Positions 51,708 to 60,426 of a stretch of 64,000 nucleotides of DNA are shown here, one piece after another. Position numbers and translations under genes: made by a program. The stretch comes from Saccharibacillus sp. O23 (GTDB lineage Bacteria > Bacillota > Bacilli > Paenibacillales > Paenibacillaceae): assembly GCF_002205895.1 (NCBI RefSeq), contig NZ_NJDE01000025.1, forward strand, positions 62,001 to 126,000. Reading direction: 5' to 3'. How positions within the stretch are numbered: the first letter of the stretch is position 1; every line of letters begins with the position of its first letter. The notes below the pieces were generated by a model. That model made no database searches. It saw only the letters and a program-made list of their open reading frames with translations, and was not told the origin of the DNA.

Positions 51708-53069
51708 ATGAACAACTATACGACTTATTTCCAGCAGAACCGCGACAAGCACCTCGGCGAGCTTAAGGAATGGCTGGCCATTCCGAGCATCTCCGCCCTG
51801 TCCGCGAACAAAGGCGACGTACGAAGCGCCGCCGAATGGCTCAAGAACGCGCTCGAAACAGCGGGCCTCGAAAACGTGACGCTGCACGAGACGGCGGGAC
51901 ATCCGATCCTGACGGCCGATCATCTCCATGCGGAAGGCGCGCCGACGCTGCTGATCTACGGCCATTACGACGTACAGCCGGTCGATCCGCTGAACCTGTG
52001 GGAAACGCCGCCGTTCGAGCCGACCGAGCGCGACGGCAAACTGTACGCGCGCGGCGCGACGGACGACAAAGGCCAAGTGTTCCTGCACGTGAAAGCGCTC
52101 GAAGCCATCTTGGATCAGGAAGGCAAGCTGCCGGTCAACGTCAAGCTCTGCATCGAAGGCGAAGAAGAAGTATCCAGCCCGAACTTGGTGGAATTCTTGG
52201 ACGCGAACGCAGACAAGTTGGCGGCCGACGCGGTCCTGATCTCCGATACCTCGCTGCTCGAACGCGGCAAACCGGCGATCAGCACGGGGCTGCGCGGACT
52301 CTGTTCGCTCGAAGTGGCGCTGAACACGGCGAACACCGACCTGCACTCCGGCTCGTTCGGCGGCGGCGTTCCGAACGCCCTGCACGCGATCGTCAGCCTG
52401 CTGAACTCGCTGCACGACGAGAAGACGGGCCGCGTGCTCGTGGACGGGTTCTACGACGACGTACTGCCGCTGACCGACGAACTGCGAGGCGAACTCGAGA
52501 AAATGCAGTACGACGAAGAGAAGCTGCGCGGCGACCTGGGTCTCGACTCGCTGTTCGGCGAAGAAGGATTTTCGTTCTTGGAGCGCACGGGCGTGCGTCC
52601 GACGCTGGAGCTGAACGGTCTGTACGGCGGTTTCCAAGGCGAAGGCACCAAGACCGTCATTCCCAAAGAAGCGCACGCCAAGATCACCTGCCGCCTCGTG
52701 GCGAATCAAGATCCGCAGGATATTCTGAACAAGATCGAACGCCATCTGCATGCTCATACGCCGGTCGGCGCCAAGCTGACGATCGTGCCGGGCGAGAAAG
52801 CGTTCGCGTTCAATATCGACCCGTCCCATCCGTTCCTGCAAAAAGCGGCGGACGCTTACGAAGCCGTATACGGCACTCGCGCCCTGTTCACCAAAGACGG
52901 CGGCTCGATCCCGATCATCGAAGCGTTCTCCCGCGTGCTGCAAGCTCCGGTCGTGCTGATGGGCTTCGGTCTTCCCGACGAGAACCTGCATGCCCCGAAC
53001 GAACATTTCAACTTGGAGAACTTCGATAAAGGCCTGCTGACGCTGGTTCAATATTTGAAGACCGTATAA
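51708..53069 (+). CDS. M20 family dipeptidase
   Basis: Zinc metallopeptidase of 453 residues of the M20 (carnosinase/CNDP-like) branch. The metal and catalytic motifs are LLIYGHYDVQPVDP (His, Asp), ARGATDDKGQ (bridging Asp) and IEGEEEVSSPN (catalytic Glu and ligand Glu). A dimerisation lid domain is inserted about residues 200-360. The ATG follows AAGGAGG at an unusually long 15-base spacing; I see no better start. It probably cleaves dipeptides for amino-acid use. Confidence 0.93.
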   Translation: MNNYTTYFQQNRDKHLGELKEWLAIPSISALSANKGDVRSAAEWLKNALETAGLENVTLHETAGHPILTADHLHAEGAPTLLIYGHYDVQPVDPLNLWETPPFEPTERDGKLYARGATDDKGQVFLHVKALEAILDQEGKLPVNVKLCIEGEEEVSSPNLVEFLDANADKLAADAVLISDTSLLERGKPAISTGLRGLCSLEVALNTANTDLHSGSFGGGVPNALHAIVSLLNSLHDEKTGRVLVDGFYDDVLPLTDELRGELEKMQYDEEKLRGDLGLDSLFGEEGFSFLERTGVRPTLELNGLYGGFQGEGTKTVIPKEAHAKITCRLVANQDPQDILNKIERHLHAHTPVGAKLTIVPGEKAFAFNIDPSHPFLQKAADAYEAVYGTRALFTKDGGSIPIIEAFSRVLQAPVVLMGFGLPDENLHAPNEHFNLENFDKGLLTLVQYLKTV

Positions 53070-53086
53070 GTTCGAATTTCATACCG

Positions 53087-53124
53087 AAAAGCCTGTTTGC
53101 GGAATCCGCAAACAGGCTTTTTTT
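53087..53124. terminator. strong bidirectional terminator
   Basis: GCCTGTTTGCGGA (53091-53103) pairs perfectly with TCCGCAAACAGGC (53105-53117), with four A before and seven T after. Confidence 0.93.
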
Positions 53125-53200
53125 GAACCGGCGTTTTTCGTCGTTCGCGCAGGAACCGCTTTGATCGCGATCCCGCTCTCTACCCCGAAAAAAATCCGGC

Positions 53201-54043
53201 TTATTCGAAATAATACGTGAAGCCGATCGCGCCCGGTCCCGTATGCGTGCTGATGATCGGCGTCGTGTAATCGATCTCGATCTGCGAGTACCCGGTCAGC
53301 TCGGCGATTTTGTCGCGCAGGCTTTCGGCCAATTTGCAGCCTTCGGCATGAGCCAATCCCACGCCTTTGATCGTGCGGCCTTTGACGTCGTCGGCGAACT
53401 GTTTCGCCAGATGCTTGACCACCTGAGCGTGGCTGCGCACGTTGGTGACCGGCGTATAGACGCCTTCTTTGAGCGTGCCGATCGGTTTGATATGCAGGAG
53501 CGATCCGATCAGCGCTTTGCCTCGGCCGATGCGTCCGCCTTTGACCAGATTCTCCAGCGTGTCCACGACGACGTACAAGCGGGTCGCCTCGCGCACTTCG
53601 TCGAGCCTTGCGAGGATCTCTTCCATGCTTTTCCCGTCGCTCGCCATCTGCGCCGCTTCAAGCACCTGAAAAGCCAAACCTCGCGAAATATATTGAGAAT
53701 CGACGACCGTGACGTTCGTTTCCGTCATGTCCGCCGCCATCGCCGCCGAACGTACCGTTCCGCTCATGCCGCCGGTCATATGGATCGACAGGACGTCATA
53801 GCCTTCCGCGCCGAGCCGGTCGTAGAGTTCCACGAACGTGCCGGCCGCAGGCTGCGAGCTTTTGGGAAGCTCGGCCGCATGCATCATTTTCTGGATAAAC
53901 GAAGCCGGCGTAATATCGACCCGGTCCGTATACGTCTGTCCGTCGATGGTAAAAGAAAGCGGCACCATTTCGACTCCGCGTTCCGCCAATACCGCATCGC
54001 TCAGATCGACCGTTGAATCCGTCACTATTTTAATTTTCCGCAT
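53201..54043 (-). CDS. degV: DegV family fatty-acid-binding protein
   Basis: Fatty-acid-binding protein of 280 residues that presents acyl chains to the fatty-acid kinase. The opening IKIVTDSTVDLS, the ligand-contact MTGGMSGTVRSA (conserved TxxxSGT variant) and the GGRIGRGKALIGSLLHIKPI segment are typical. ATG 54043 follows GGAGAG; upstream codons in frame lack a ribosome site. No kinase gene is adjacent. Bacillus has several DegV paralogues, so the symbol denotes the family. Confidence 0.92.
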   Translation of the reverse strand: MRKIKIVTDSTVDLSDAVLAERGVEMVPLSFTIDGQTYTDRVDITPASFIQKMMHAAELPKSSQPAAGTFVELYDRLGAEGYDVLSIHMTGGMSGTVRSAAMAADMTETNVTVVDSQYISRGLAFQVLEAAQMASDGKSMEEILARLDEVREATRLYVVVDTLENLVKGGRIGRGKALIGSLLHIKPIGTLKEGVYTPVTNVRSHAQVVKHLAKQFADDVKGRTIKGVGLAHAEGCKLAESLRDKIAELTGYSQIEIDYTTPIISTHTGPGAIGFTYYFE

Positions 54044-54185
54044 TGCCCACTCTCCTGTACGCCGATCAGCCGACATGTGTTGTCTCTGCGCCGATCGCTT
54101 CGGAAGGGGCGCGTCTTAGCTGTCTTTTTCAGTATACAGGGTAAGCAGATCTTACACAAATGTGAATATTTATGTAACTTTTTAC

Positions 54186-55166
54186 TTATTCGTCCGCCGT
54201 CGGCGCCGACTGCCTGCCCGCGTAATAAGGCTGCCCCGGATCGACGTCCAACACCACCCGATGCGGTTCCGCCAGCGCGTATTGATGTTCGCACCGCCAA
54301 CGGACGTCTTCCGTCGGACCGAACGTCTCTCCGTCCTTGATCACGTCTCCGGAATCGAACAGATAATAGCCCAGACTCGTCAACTGCTGCGCGACGTCGT
54401 TCGGTTCCAGATCATGATAATGGCACTGCACGTCGGGTACTCCCAGCGCGGCGAGTCCCAGCGTATCCATCAGCATCTCGTGCCGCTTGCTGCCGGTGCC
54501 TTCCACGTTGAAGAACCGCACGTTCATCGCTCCGTACAGCAGGCCGCCCGCTTCGATCGCCGTCAGATAATCGCCCGGTTCCAGCAGCTTGTCGCTTTCC
54601 CGGAAATACACGGCATCGCAAGGAGCCGTCTCCAACAGCGCGCGCAGCGCTCCGGTAATCAGACGCAGGCGTTCCTGCGGCGCGAGGCCGGAAGCCATCA
54701 TATCGATCAGACGCACGGAATACCGGCACTGCGCGATCGTCTCGCCCGCGTTCGACCAATGCCAAGCCTGCTGCACCGCCGTTTCGTATTCGGAAGCCGG
54801 ACGGTTCGGCGCAGGCATGATCGACGTCTGGGCAGGCATCTCGCCGTCGGCGAACTTGACCGGATAATTCAAGTGGAAGAAATGCAGCATATCCGTCTCG
54901 GCTTCTTCCGAAGGCTCCCACACGACCAGATTATCCCGCAGCTTCTGCTCGTCCGGCTGATCGACGGTTCCCGTATAACGCTGCATTTTCTCGAACAGCC
55001 GCTTGCGCGAGAAGTTCGGTTTCTCTTTGTATTTCAGTTCGACCGTATAGACTCTCGCGAATCCGTAATCCCGTTCGGACGCCAGCATTTCTTCGGTATC
55101 CGGGTCCAGTTCGCTTTCAAGCCGTTCGTCTTCGCGTTCTTCTTCGTAACGTTCTTCTGTCGTCAT
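54186..55166 (-). CDS. DUF4261 domain protein
   Basis: Soluble protein of 326 residues. The N-terminal 28 residues are very acidic. Domain DUF4261 fits the C-terminal half: the CRYSVRLIDMMASGL stretch, AMNVRFFNVEG, a DTLGLAALGVPDVQCHYHDLEP stretch with a His pair, and the YYLFDSGDVIKDGETFG block. ATG follows GAGGAGGTACG. It is 64 bp downstream of the YwqG-like gene. Families of both kinds often occur with toxin-immunity clusters, but no toxin is visible here. Confidence 0.8.
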   Translation of the reverse strand: MTTEERYEEEREDERLESELDPDTEEMLASERDYGFARVYTVELKYKEKPNFSRKRLFEKMQRYTGTVDQPDEQKLRDNLVVWEPSEEAETDMLHFFHLNYPVKFADGEMPAQTSIMPAPNRPASEYETAVQQAWHWSNAGETIAQCRYSVRLIDMMASGLAPQERLRLITGALRALLETAPCDAVYFRESDKLLEPGDYLTAIEAGGLLYGAMNVRFFNVEGTGSKRHEMLMDTLGLAALGVPDVQCHYHDLEPNDVAQQLTSLGYYLFDSGDVIKDGETFGPTEDVRWRCEHQYALAEPHRVVLDVDPGQPYYAGRQSAPTADE

Positions 55167-55230
55167 GTCGTACCTCCTCGGCGGCCGCGGTCGTTCAAGC
55201 TGTTCCGTCGGCCGGCTTGATTGAGAACCT

Positions 55231-56118
55231 TCAGCTCGAATAGAACGAACAATACGTACGCTCGAAGCTGCCTTGAAGCAGATCTTCTCCGCGGATAAAA
55301 TAATGCAGCACGCCGGCGTCTCCCCATAAGAAACCGACGGATTGATCCGAATCGATCTCGGCCAACATCACCATGTCCGAGACTTCCCGCTCCGCCCGTT
55401 CCCGGTCTCCGCCGAAAGCCTGCGTCAGCCGTTCGATCGCCTCGTTGGGATCATACGTCGATTCGCAGCCGAACAGCTTCAATGCCGCCATGTATTCGTC
55501 ATCTCCGTGCTGGCCCTCCGCATAACCGAACATCTTCACGATCGGCGAAGCTTTTTCTTCTTCCAGTTCGAAGATCAGATCTTCGTATTCTTCCCAACCG
55601 CGTTCTTCGTTTTCGATCGCTTCTTCGTCGAGATAACCGTATCCCGGCAGATCGAGCGAGGCCCGTGCATTCAGGCCGTACGAGCGAAACGGACCGTCGT
55701 CTTTCTCGTGCACGGTCGGAGCGGGCGCGCTGCGTCGAGCAGCCGTGCGCATCTCTTCGGGCGAAGCATACAGCACCCGATGCTCGATCTCGCTATCGTA
55801 ATAGCCGGCGAAAAAGAACAAATTCCCTTTTTCGGGCAGCCGATTCTCGGGATCTAACCCTTGCAGCTCGTCCAGCTTCAATTGAAGCACGAACGTCATC
55901 GGTTCGCCTTGAGCATCCGACGGCCAAGGTGCTTTCTCCGGCAGATCCGGTTCGCCGGCGACTCTGGAACTTCCGATAGTCCGATAATTCTCCGGTTCCG
56001 CGATCTCCAGCGAGACCGTTTGTTTGGCCGAATTCAACAAATATTCCCGAGCATGACCGAATTCGTGTTGTTCGATCGCTTGCAGCAAACGGCTGCGGTT
56101 ATGTTCGCTTAAGCTCAC
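55231..56118 (-). CDS. YwqG-like protein (DUF1963)
   Basis: Soluble protein of 295 residues. The YwqG hallmarks are the DLPEKAPWPSDAQGEPMTFVLQLKLDE region around residues 58-84 (shared core PWP...FV.QL.L.EL), GNLFFFAGY, and the LGG-like core near MFGYAEGQHGD. GTG 56118 is the start. No toxin gene lies beside it; the DUF4261 gene follows. A role as an orphan immunity-type or stress protein is conjecture. Confidence 0.8.
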   Translation of the reverse strand: MSLSEHNRSRLLQAIEQHEFGHAREYLLNSAKQTVSLEIAEPENYRTIGSSRVAGEPDLPEKAPWPSDAQGEPMTFVLQLKLDELQGLDPENRLPEKGNLFFFAGYYDSEIEHRVLYASPEEMRTAARRSAPAPTVHEKDDGPFRSYGLNARASLDLPGYGYLDEEAIENEERGWEEYEDLIFELEEEKASPIVKMFGYAEGQHGDDEYMAALKLFGCESTYDPNEAIERLTQAFGGDRERAEREVSDMVMLAEIDSDQSVGFLWGDAGVLHYFIRGEDLLQGSFERTYCSFYSS

Positions 56119-56341
56119 CTTGCTATCCCGTCCTTCCTGTCGCGAAAATCGTCCCTACTCCCAGTTCCAGTATAAACGAAAAAACCTCTTCGTTTCTAAT
56201 CCGTCCTTTGCTGCCCTTTTTCTCTCCATACTCATTCTTGCGGTCAAGCGTCAAAGCGGCTTCGGATCGACGCATTTCTTTGCGACTTTTCGCCAAACTG
56301 GTAGAATAGATAAGCTATGTGCAAAAAAGGAGGTCCGCAAC

Positions 56342-57673
56342 TTGGAAGCGTTCAGGCGCCTGACGGCCGGTATTGCCGAATGGCCTCGCAATGTCAAACT
56401 GTTCTTCGCCGCCAACCTGCTGTATCAGATCGGCGGCGGCATGTTCTCCGTCCTGTATAATCTCTACATCCAAGGGATCGGCTATAACGATGCGATGAAC
56501 GGACGCGTCGTCAGCATCCAGTCGCTGGCGACGGCCTGCATCTTTATCCCGATCGGACTGTTCGGCGACCGGCTCAGCCGCAAAATGCTGCTGGTCGTCG
56601 GCGCGTTGTTCAGCGGGATCGTCTTCTCGCTGCGCGCTTTGGCCGAAGCCGAACCGATGCTGCTGGCGCTCGCCGTCTTCTCCGGCATATTCGCCGCTTT
56701 CTTCCAAGTGCTCGCGATCCCGTTTCTGGCCGAAAACGTAAAAAAATCGCAGCGCTTGGCGTTATTCAGCGTCTATTCGTCCCTGATGCTCGCCGCTCAA
56801 GTCATCGGCAGCATGGGCGGAGGCGTCTTGGCCGACACGCTGCAGCAGTACGGCGTCGAAAGAGTCGCGAGCCTGCGCTTCACCCTGTTCGCGGGCGGAG
56901 TCGCCACGCTTGCCGCTTTCGTGCCCATGCTGTTCATCAGAGAAGCCCGGCGCCAATCGGAACCGCCGAAGACGTCCCCGGCCGCGATCGGACAAGCTTC
57001 GACTGCCGCTGACCGAAGCGGCGAAACCGCTGTCGAAAGCATCAGCGGCCGATCCGAAACCCGGAAACCGGAAAGCAGTTCCAAACTGATCTTCTGGTTC
57101 GTGCTGGCGCAGCTTCCGATCGGATTGGGTTCCGGACTCGTCGTTCCGTACCTGAACCTGTATTTCACCAACCGGTTCGGCGTCTCGCTGACGACGATGA
57201 GCGTGCTCATCTCGCTCGGCCAGATCATGACGATCGTCTCCATGCTGATCGGTCCCACGTTATCGAAACGGGTCGGACAAGTCCATGCCGTCGTCATCTT
57301 CCAGATGCTCTCGCTGCCGTTCCTGCTGATCACGGGCTTCACGAATATCGCGCTGATCGCTTCCGTGACGTTCCTGTTCCGTCAAGCGCTGATGAACGCG
57401 GCGAATCCGATTCAATCCGCGATCATGGTCGACCGGATTCCCGACAACAAACGCGGAATCGCCAACTCGCTGACGCAGACCGCTTTCATGTTGGGCTGGG
57501 CCAGCATGGGACCGGTCCAAGCGCATCTCGTGACGACTTACGGGAATTACTGGGGATACGCGATCACGTTCAGCATCACCGGCGCGCTCTACGTCACCGC
57601 TTCGCTGCTGTATTATTTCAAGTTCCGCGAAGTCCATTCGGGTTCGGGCAGACGGACGGCCGCTGCCGGATAA
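56342..57673 (+). CDS. MFS transporter
   Basis: Twelve-helix major facilitator of 443 residues. TTG 56342 follows AGGAGGT at seven bases; the frame extends 74 codons further without a ribosome site. The loop between helices 2 and 3 carries FGDRLSRKMLLVVG, a variant of the MFS A-motif, and a long cytosolic loop (about residues 206-250) separates the halves. It is a single gene with a terminator behind it. The substrate cannot be stated; drug or sugar efflux are both possible. Confidence 0.92.
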   Translation: MEAFRRLTAGIAEWPRNVKLFFAANLLYQIGGGMFSVLYNLYIQGIGYNDAMNGRVVSIQSLATACIFIPIGLFGDRLSRKMLLVVGALFSGIVFSLRALAEAEPMLLALAVFSGIFAAFFQVLAIPFLAENVKKSQRLALFSVYSSLMLAAQVIGSMGGGVLADTLQQYGVERVASLRFTLFAGGVATLAAFVPMLFIREARRQSEPPKTSPAAIGQASTAADRSGETAVESISGRSETRKPESSSKLIFWFVLAQLPIGLGSGLVVPYLNLYFTNRFGVSLTTMSVLISLGQIMTIVSMLIGPTLSKRVGQVHAVVIFQMLSLPFLLITGFTNIALIASVTFLFRQALMNAANPIQSAIMVDRIPDNKRGIANSLTQTAFMLGWASMGPVQAHLVTTYGNYWGYAITFSITGALYVTASLLYYFKFREVHSGSGRRTAAAG

Positions 57674-57753
57674 TCCGCATTCGCCGCCATCGTCGGCGGC
57701 GGCCTATGCGGAGTCCGGTCGCCGCCGACATTCCCGAAAACATGCAGTATGCA

Positions 57754-57790
57754 AAAAGGATGAACCCACATAGATGGGGTTCATCCTTTT
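57754..57790. terminator. bidirectional terminator
   Basis: AAAAGGATGAACCC (57754-57767) pairs with GGGTTCATCCTTTT (57777-57790). Confidence 0.9.
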
Positions 57791-57833
57791 CGTTTATTGA
57801 CGCGGTCCGAAAAATCCGGAATCGTCCCGCCGC

Positions 57834-58895
57834 TTAGGCTTGGACCAGAACCGGCGTTTCGTACGTGTTATCGAGCTTGCGCTGACGGCGCAGCACGGCA
57901 TCCGGCGGCGTAACGGCCGGAGCGTCCGGGTGCAGCAGCCAAGATTTGACGAAGTGGGTATCCGACACTTGGAACATCGGAGGTTCTTTCTCGAAGTCGA
58001 TCTTCATGGCATAGTTGCTGCGCAGCGCGAAGGCGTCGCCTACAGGCGGGTGCAGCAGATCCGGAGGCGTACCCGGAATCGCGGTCAGCTTCTCTTCGCC
58101 GTTGCTGTCGAGCGCAGGCATCGAGGAGAGCAATCCCCAAGTATACGGGTGACGCGGATCATAGAAGATCTCGGCGGCCGTACCCATCTCGACGATCTGT
58201 CCGGCGTACATGACCGCTACGCGGTCCGCCATCTTCGCCACGACGCCGAGGTCGTGGGTGATGAAGATGATCGCCGTGCCGATCTTCGCTTGCAGATCTT
58301 TCATCAGCTCGAGGATCTGCGCCTGAATCGTTACGTCGAGCGCCGTCGTCGGTTCGTCGGCGATCAGCAGTTTCGGGTTGGCGGCCAGCGCCATCGCGAT
58401 CACGACGCGCTGACGCATGCCGCCGGAGAATTCGTGCGGATATTGGTTGAAACGCTTCTCCGGGTTCGGGATGCCGACCAGCGTCAGCAGTTCCAAGCCG
58501 CGCTTGCGGGCTTCGTCGGCGGAAATCTTCTCGTGCGTGAACAGCACTTCGGTGATCTGCTTGCCGACTTTCATCGTCGGATTGAGCGAGGTCATCGGGT
58601 CCTGGAAGATCATGCCGATCTCTTTGCCGCGCATCTTCTGCATCTGGCTTTGGTTCTTCTTGACCAGATCGACGCCTTCGAACAAGATTTGTCCGCGCTT
58701 GTACTGGCCTTGCGGTTCCGGAACCAGCTTCATGATCGCCTGCGACGTCACGCTTTTGCCCGATCCCGATTCGCCTACGATCGCCAGCGTCTCGCCTTTG
58801 TCCAGATGGAAGTTAACGCCGCGAATCGCCTGCACTTCGCCGGCGCGCGTCTTGAATGAAATTGCCAGATCTTTAACTTCGAGAAGTCTCTCCAT
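57834..58895 (-). CDS. oppD: orphan oligopeptide/dipeptide ABC transporter ATP-binding protein (OppD-type)
   Basis: ATPase subunit of 353 residues. Walker A is GESGSGKSVTSQA, the signature is SGGMRQRVVIAMAL, Walker B is KLLIADEPTTALDVT, and the H-loop His is in IFITHDLG. The C-terminal extension after residue 265 (GTPPDLLHPPVGDAF) is the Opp-specific domain. ATG follows GGGAGTGTAG. No oppA, B, C or F gene is next to it in the window, which is unusual, since these normally form an operon; the system may be split elsewhere. The reverse-strand AT-rich promoter region is near 59000. Confidence 0.93.
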   Translation of the reverse strand: MERLLEVKDLAISFKTRAGEVQAIRGVNFHLDKGETLAIVGESGSGKSVTSQAIMKLVPEPQGQYKRGQILFEGVDLVKKNQSQMQKMRGKEIGMIFQDPMTSLNPTMKVGKQITEVLFTHEKISADEARKRGLELLTLVGIPNPEKRFNQYPHEFSGGMRQRVVIAMALAANPKLLIADEPTTALDVTIQAQILELMKDLQAKIGTAIIFITHDLGVVAKMADRVAVMYAGQIVEMGTAAEIFYDPRHPYTWGLLSSMPALDSNGEEKLTAIPGTPPDLLHPPVGDAFALRSNYAMKIDFEKEPPMFQVSDTHFVKSWLLHPDAPAVTPPDAVLRRQRKLDNTYETPVLVQA

Positions 58896-59262
58896 TGTCT
58901 ACACTCCCTATTAAAGCCCGTTCGCGGAGGAACGGGCCGTTTGTCGCTTTTCGCATCGCGTTCTCGCGTTTTGTCCGCAGCGGCGCGCACATCGCTTTTC
59001 CGAACGTTCATATATAATCATGAGAACATTGTTTTACGAAATCGTATATAATATTGTAACTGCTCGGGTGTCTGGCAGTCAAGCATACACCAGATGTCAG
59101 GTGTCTGCCGGACAAGGACGAACGCGCGGCCGCGAGCGGTTTCCGAGAAGACGAACGTCTCTTTGTAAGATATGGACGATTAGACTCGGAAACCGAACAT
59201 TCGCAGCCGATATAGAGAACGTGCAGCATAGGGATTCTTATCGAATAAAGGAGGCTTTTCTT
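58896..59262. other. 367-bp divergent intergenic region with structured glsA leader
   Basis: Promoter-like AT-rich sequence with TATAAT near 59013 and 59045 serves one or both of oppD and glsA. Direct repeats TGTCTGGCAG/TGTCTGCCGG lie near 59070 and 59103. The main feature is the inverted repeat CGGTTTCCGAG (59137-59147) and CTCGGAAACCG (59185-59195), listed separately. No further gene is seen. Confidence 0.5.
59137..59195 (+). promoter_or_regulatory. stem-loop in the 5' leader of the glutaminase gene
   Basis: Perfect 11-bp stem CGGTTTCCGAG/CTCGGAAACCG enclosing 37 bases, which contain a small AGACG-AACGTCT hairpin. It ends 67 bases before the start. No T-run follows, so it does not act as a terminator. 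A regulatory RNA structure or protein-binding site is possible. Confidence 0.5.
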
Positions 59263-60210
59263 ATGATCATCGAAGATGCGCGTTTAGACGAGATCCGCGA
59301 ATTCCTGCCCGAATGGCTGGAACGCAGCAGGCAGGAAGCCGCGGCAGGCGAAGTCGCTTCTTATATTCCGGAATTGTCCAAAGCCCCCCGCGAAGCGCTC
59401 GGCATCCATCTGCTCGACAAGCACGGCGATTCCGCTTCGGCGGGCGACTGCGGCATGGCCTTCACGCTTCAGAGCATCTCCAAAGTGTTCACGCTGATCT
59501 TGGCGCTGATGGACAACGGCGAAGACGCCGTATTCGAACGGGTCGGCATGGAACCGACCGGCGACAACTTCAATTCGATGCTCAAGTTGGAACTCGTGCG
59601 GCCGGGCATTCCGTTCAATCCGCTGATCAACGCGGGAGCCATCACCGTATCTTCTCTTATTCGCGGCAGCACGCCCGAAGAGAAATCCGCGCGCATCCTC
59701 GAGTTTTTCCGCAAACTGTCGGGCGGCAGCCCGCTCGAAGTCAACGAAGCCGTCTACCGCTCGGAGTTCGAGACCGGCAATCTGAATCGTTCCATCGGTT
59801 ATTTTCTGGTGGAGAACGGCGTGTTGAACGACAGCGTGGAAGACGTGCTCTCCGTCTATTTCCGCCACTGCTCGATCGAGGCTACCTGCCGGGATCTGGC
59901 ACGGATGGCGCTCGTCCTCGCCGGCGACGGTACCGATCCGCTCAGCAGCGAGAAGCTGATTCCGCGGCGCTACGTGCAGATCGCCAAGACGTTCATGATC
60001 ACCTGCGGCATGTATAACGCTTCCGGCGAATTCGCGATCAAAGCCGGCCTGCCCGCCAAAAGCGGCGTGTCCGGCGGCATCCTGACGTTCGTGCCCGGCG
60101 CGCTGGGCATCGGCGTGGTCGGTCCCGCGCTGAACGCCAAAGGCAACAGCAGCGCGGGCGTGCATCTGCTCGAACGGTTGTCTCAACGGATGGATTGGAG
60201 TTTGTTCTGA
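59263..60210 (+). CDS. glsA: glutaminase
   Basis: Hydrolyses glutamine to glutamate and ammonia. The 315 residues fit the beta-lactamase-like glutaminase family (Bacillus GlsA/YbgJ). The nucleophile-base pair S71-x-x-K74 is in LQSISKVF. Other landmarks are NPLINAGAI with the substrate Asn, ARMALVLAGDG, and the AGLPAKSGVSGGI tract. ATG 59263 is preceded by AAGGAGG. A structured leader precedes it. A symporter gene such as glnT, often next to it in Bacillus, is not present. Confidence 0.95.
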   Translation: MIIEDARLDEIREFLPEWLERSRQEAAAGEVASYIPELSKAPREALGIHLLDKHGDSASAGDCGMAFTLQSISKVFTLILALMDNGEDAVFERVGMEPTGDNFNSMLKLELVRPGIPFNPLINAGAITVSSLIRGSTPEEKSARILEFFRKLSGGSPLEVNEAVYRSEFETGNLNRSIGYFLVENGVLNDSVEDVLSVYFRHCSIEATCRDLARMALVLAGDGTDPLSSEKLIPRRYVQIAKTFMITCGMYNASGEFAIKAGLPAKSGVSGGILTFVPGALGIGVVGPALNAKGNSSAGVHLLERLSQRMDWSLF

Positions 60211-60265
60211 ATCGGCGGCGCGCGGAGAACGAAAAGCGGCCGACGATCGGCGCGTAAACAGCCCG

Positions 60266-60295
60266 AAAGGCTTCGGCGAATGCCGAAGCCTTTTT
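60266..60295 (+). terminator. rho-independent terminator of glsA
   Basis: GGCTTCGGC (60269-60277), GAAT, GCCGAAGCC (60282-60290), then five T. Confidence 0.9.
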
Positions 60296-60426
60296 CTGCT
60301 GCTCGCGATCTTTTGACCGCGCCTCTTTTGCGAAAAGCGGTTTTGAACCGAACTTCGACTCGCCCGAGCAAAAAACGAAGCAACGTCTCGCGCGAACGAA
60401 ACGATTCTGCTTCCGGCAGCCGCTTT

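Noticed and set aside
58896-59262. A T-box or glutamine riboswitch in the glsA leader.
   Set aside because: There is no AGGGTGGNACCGCG-type sequence and no known glutamine-aptamer motif; only an unassigned stem is present.
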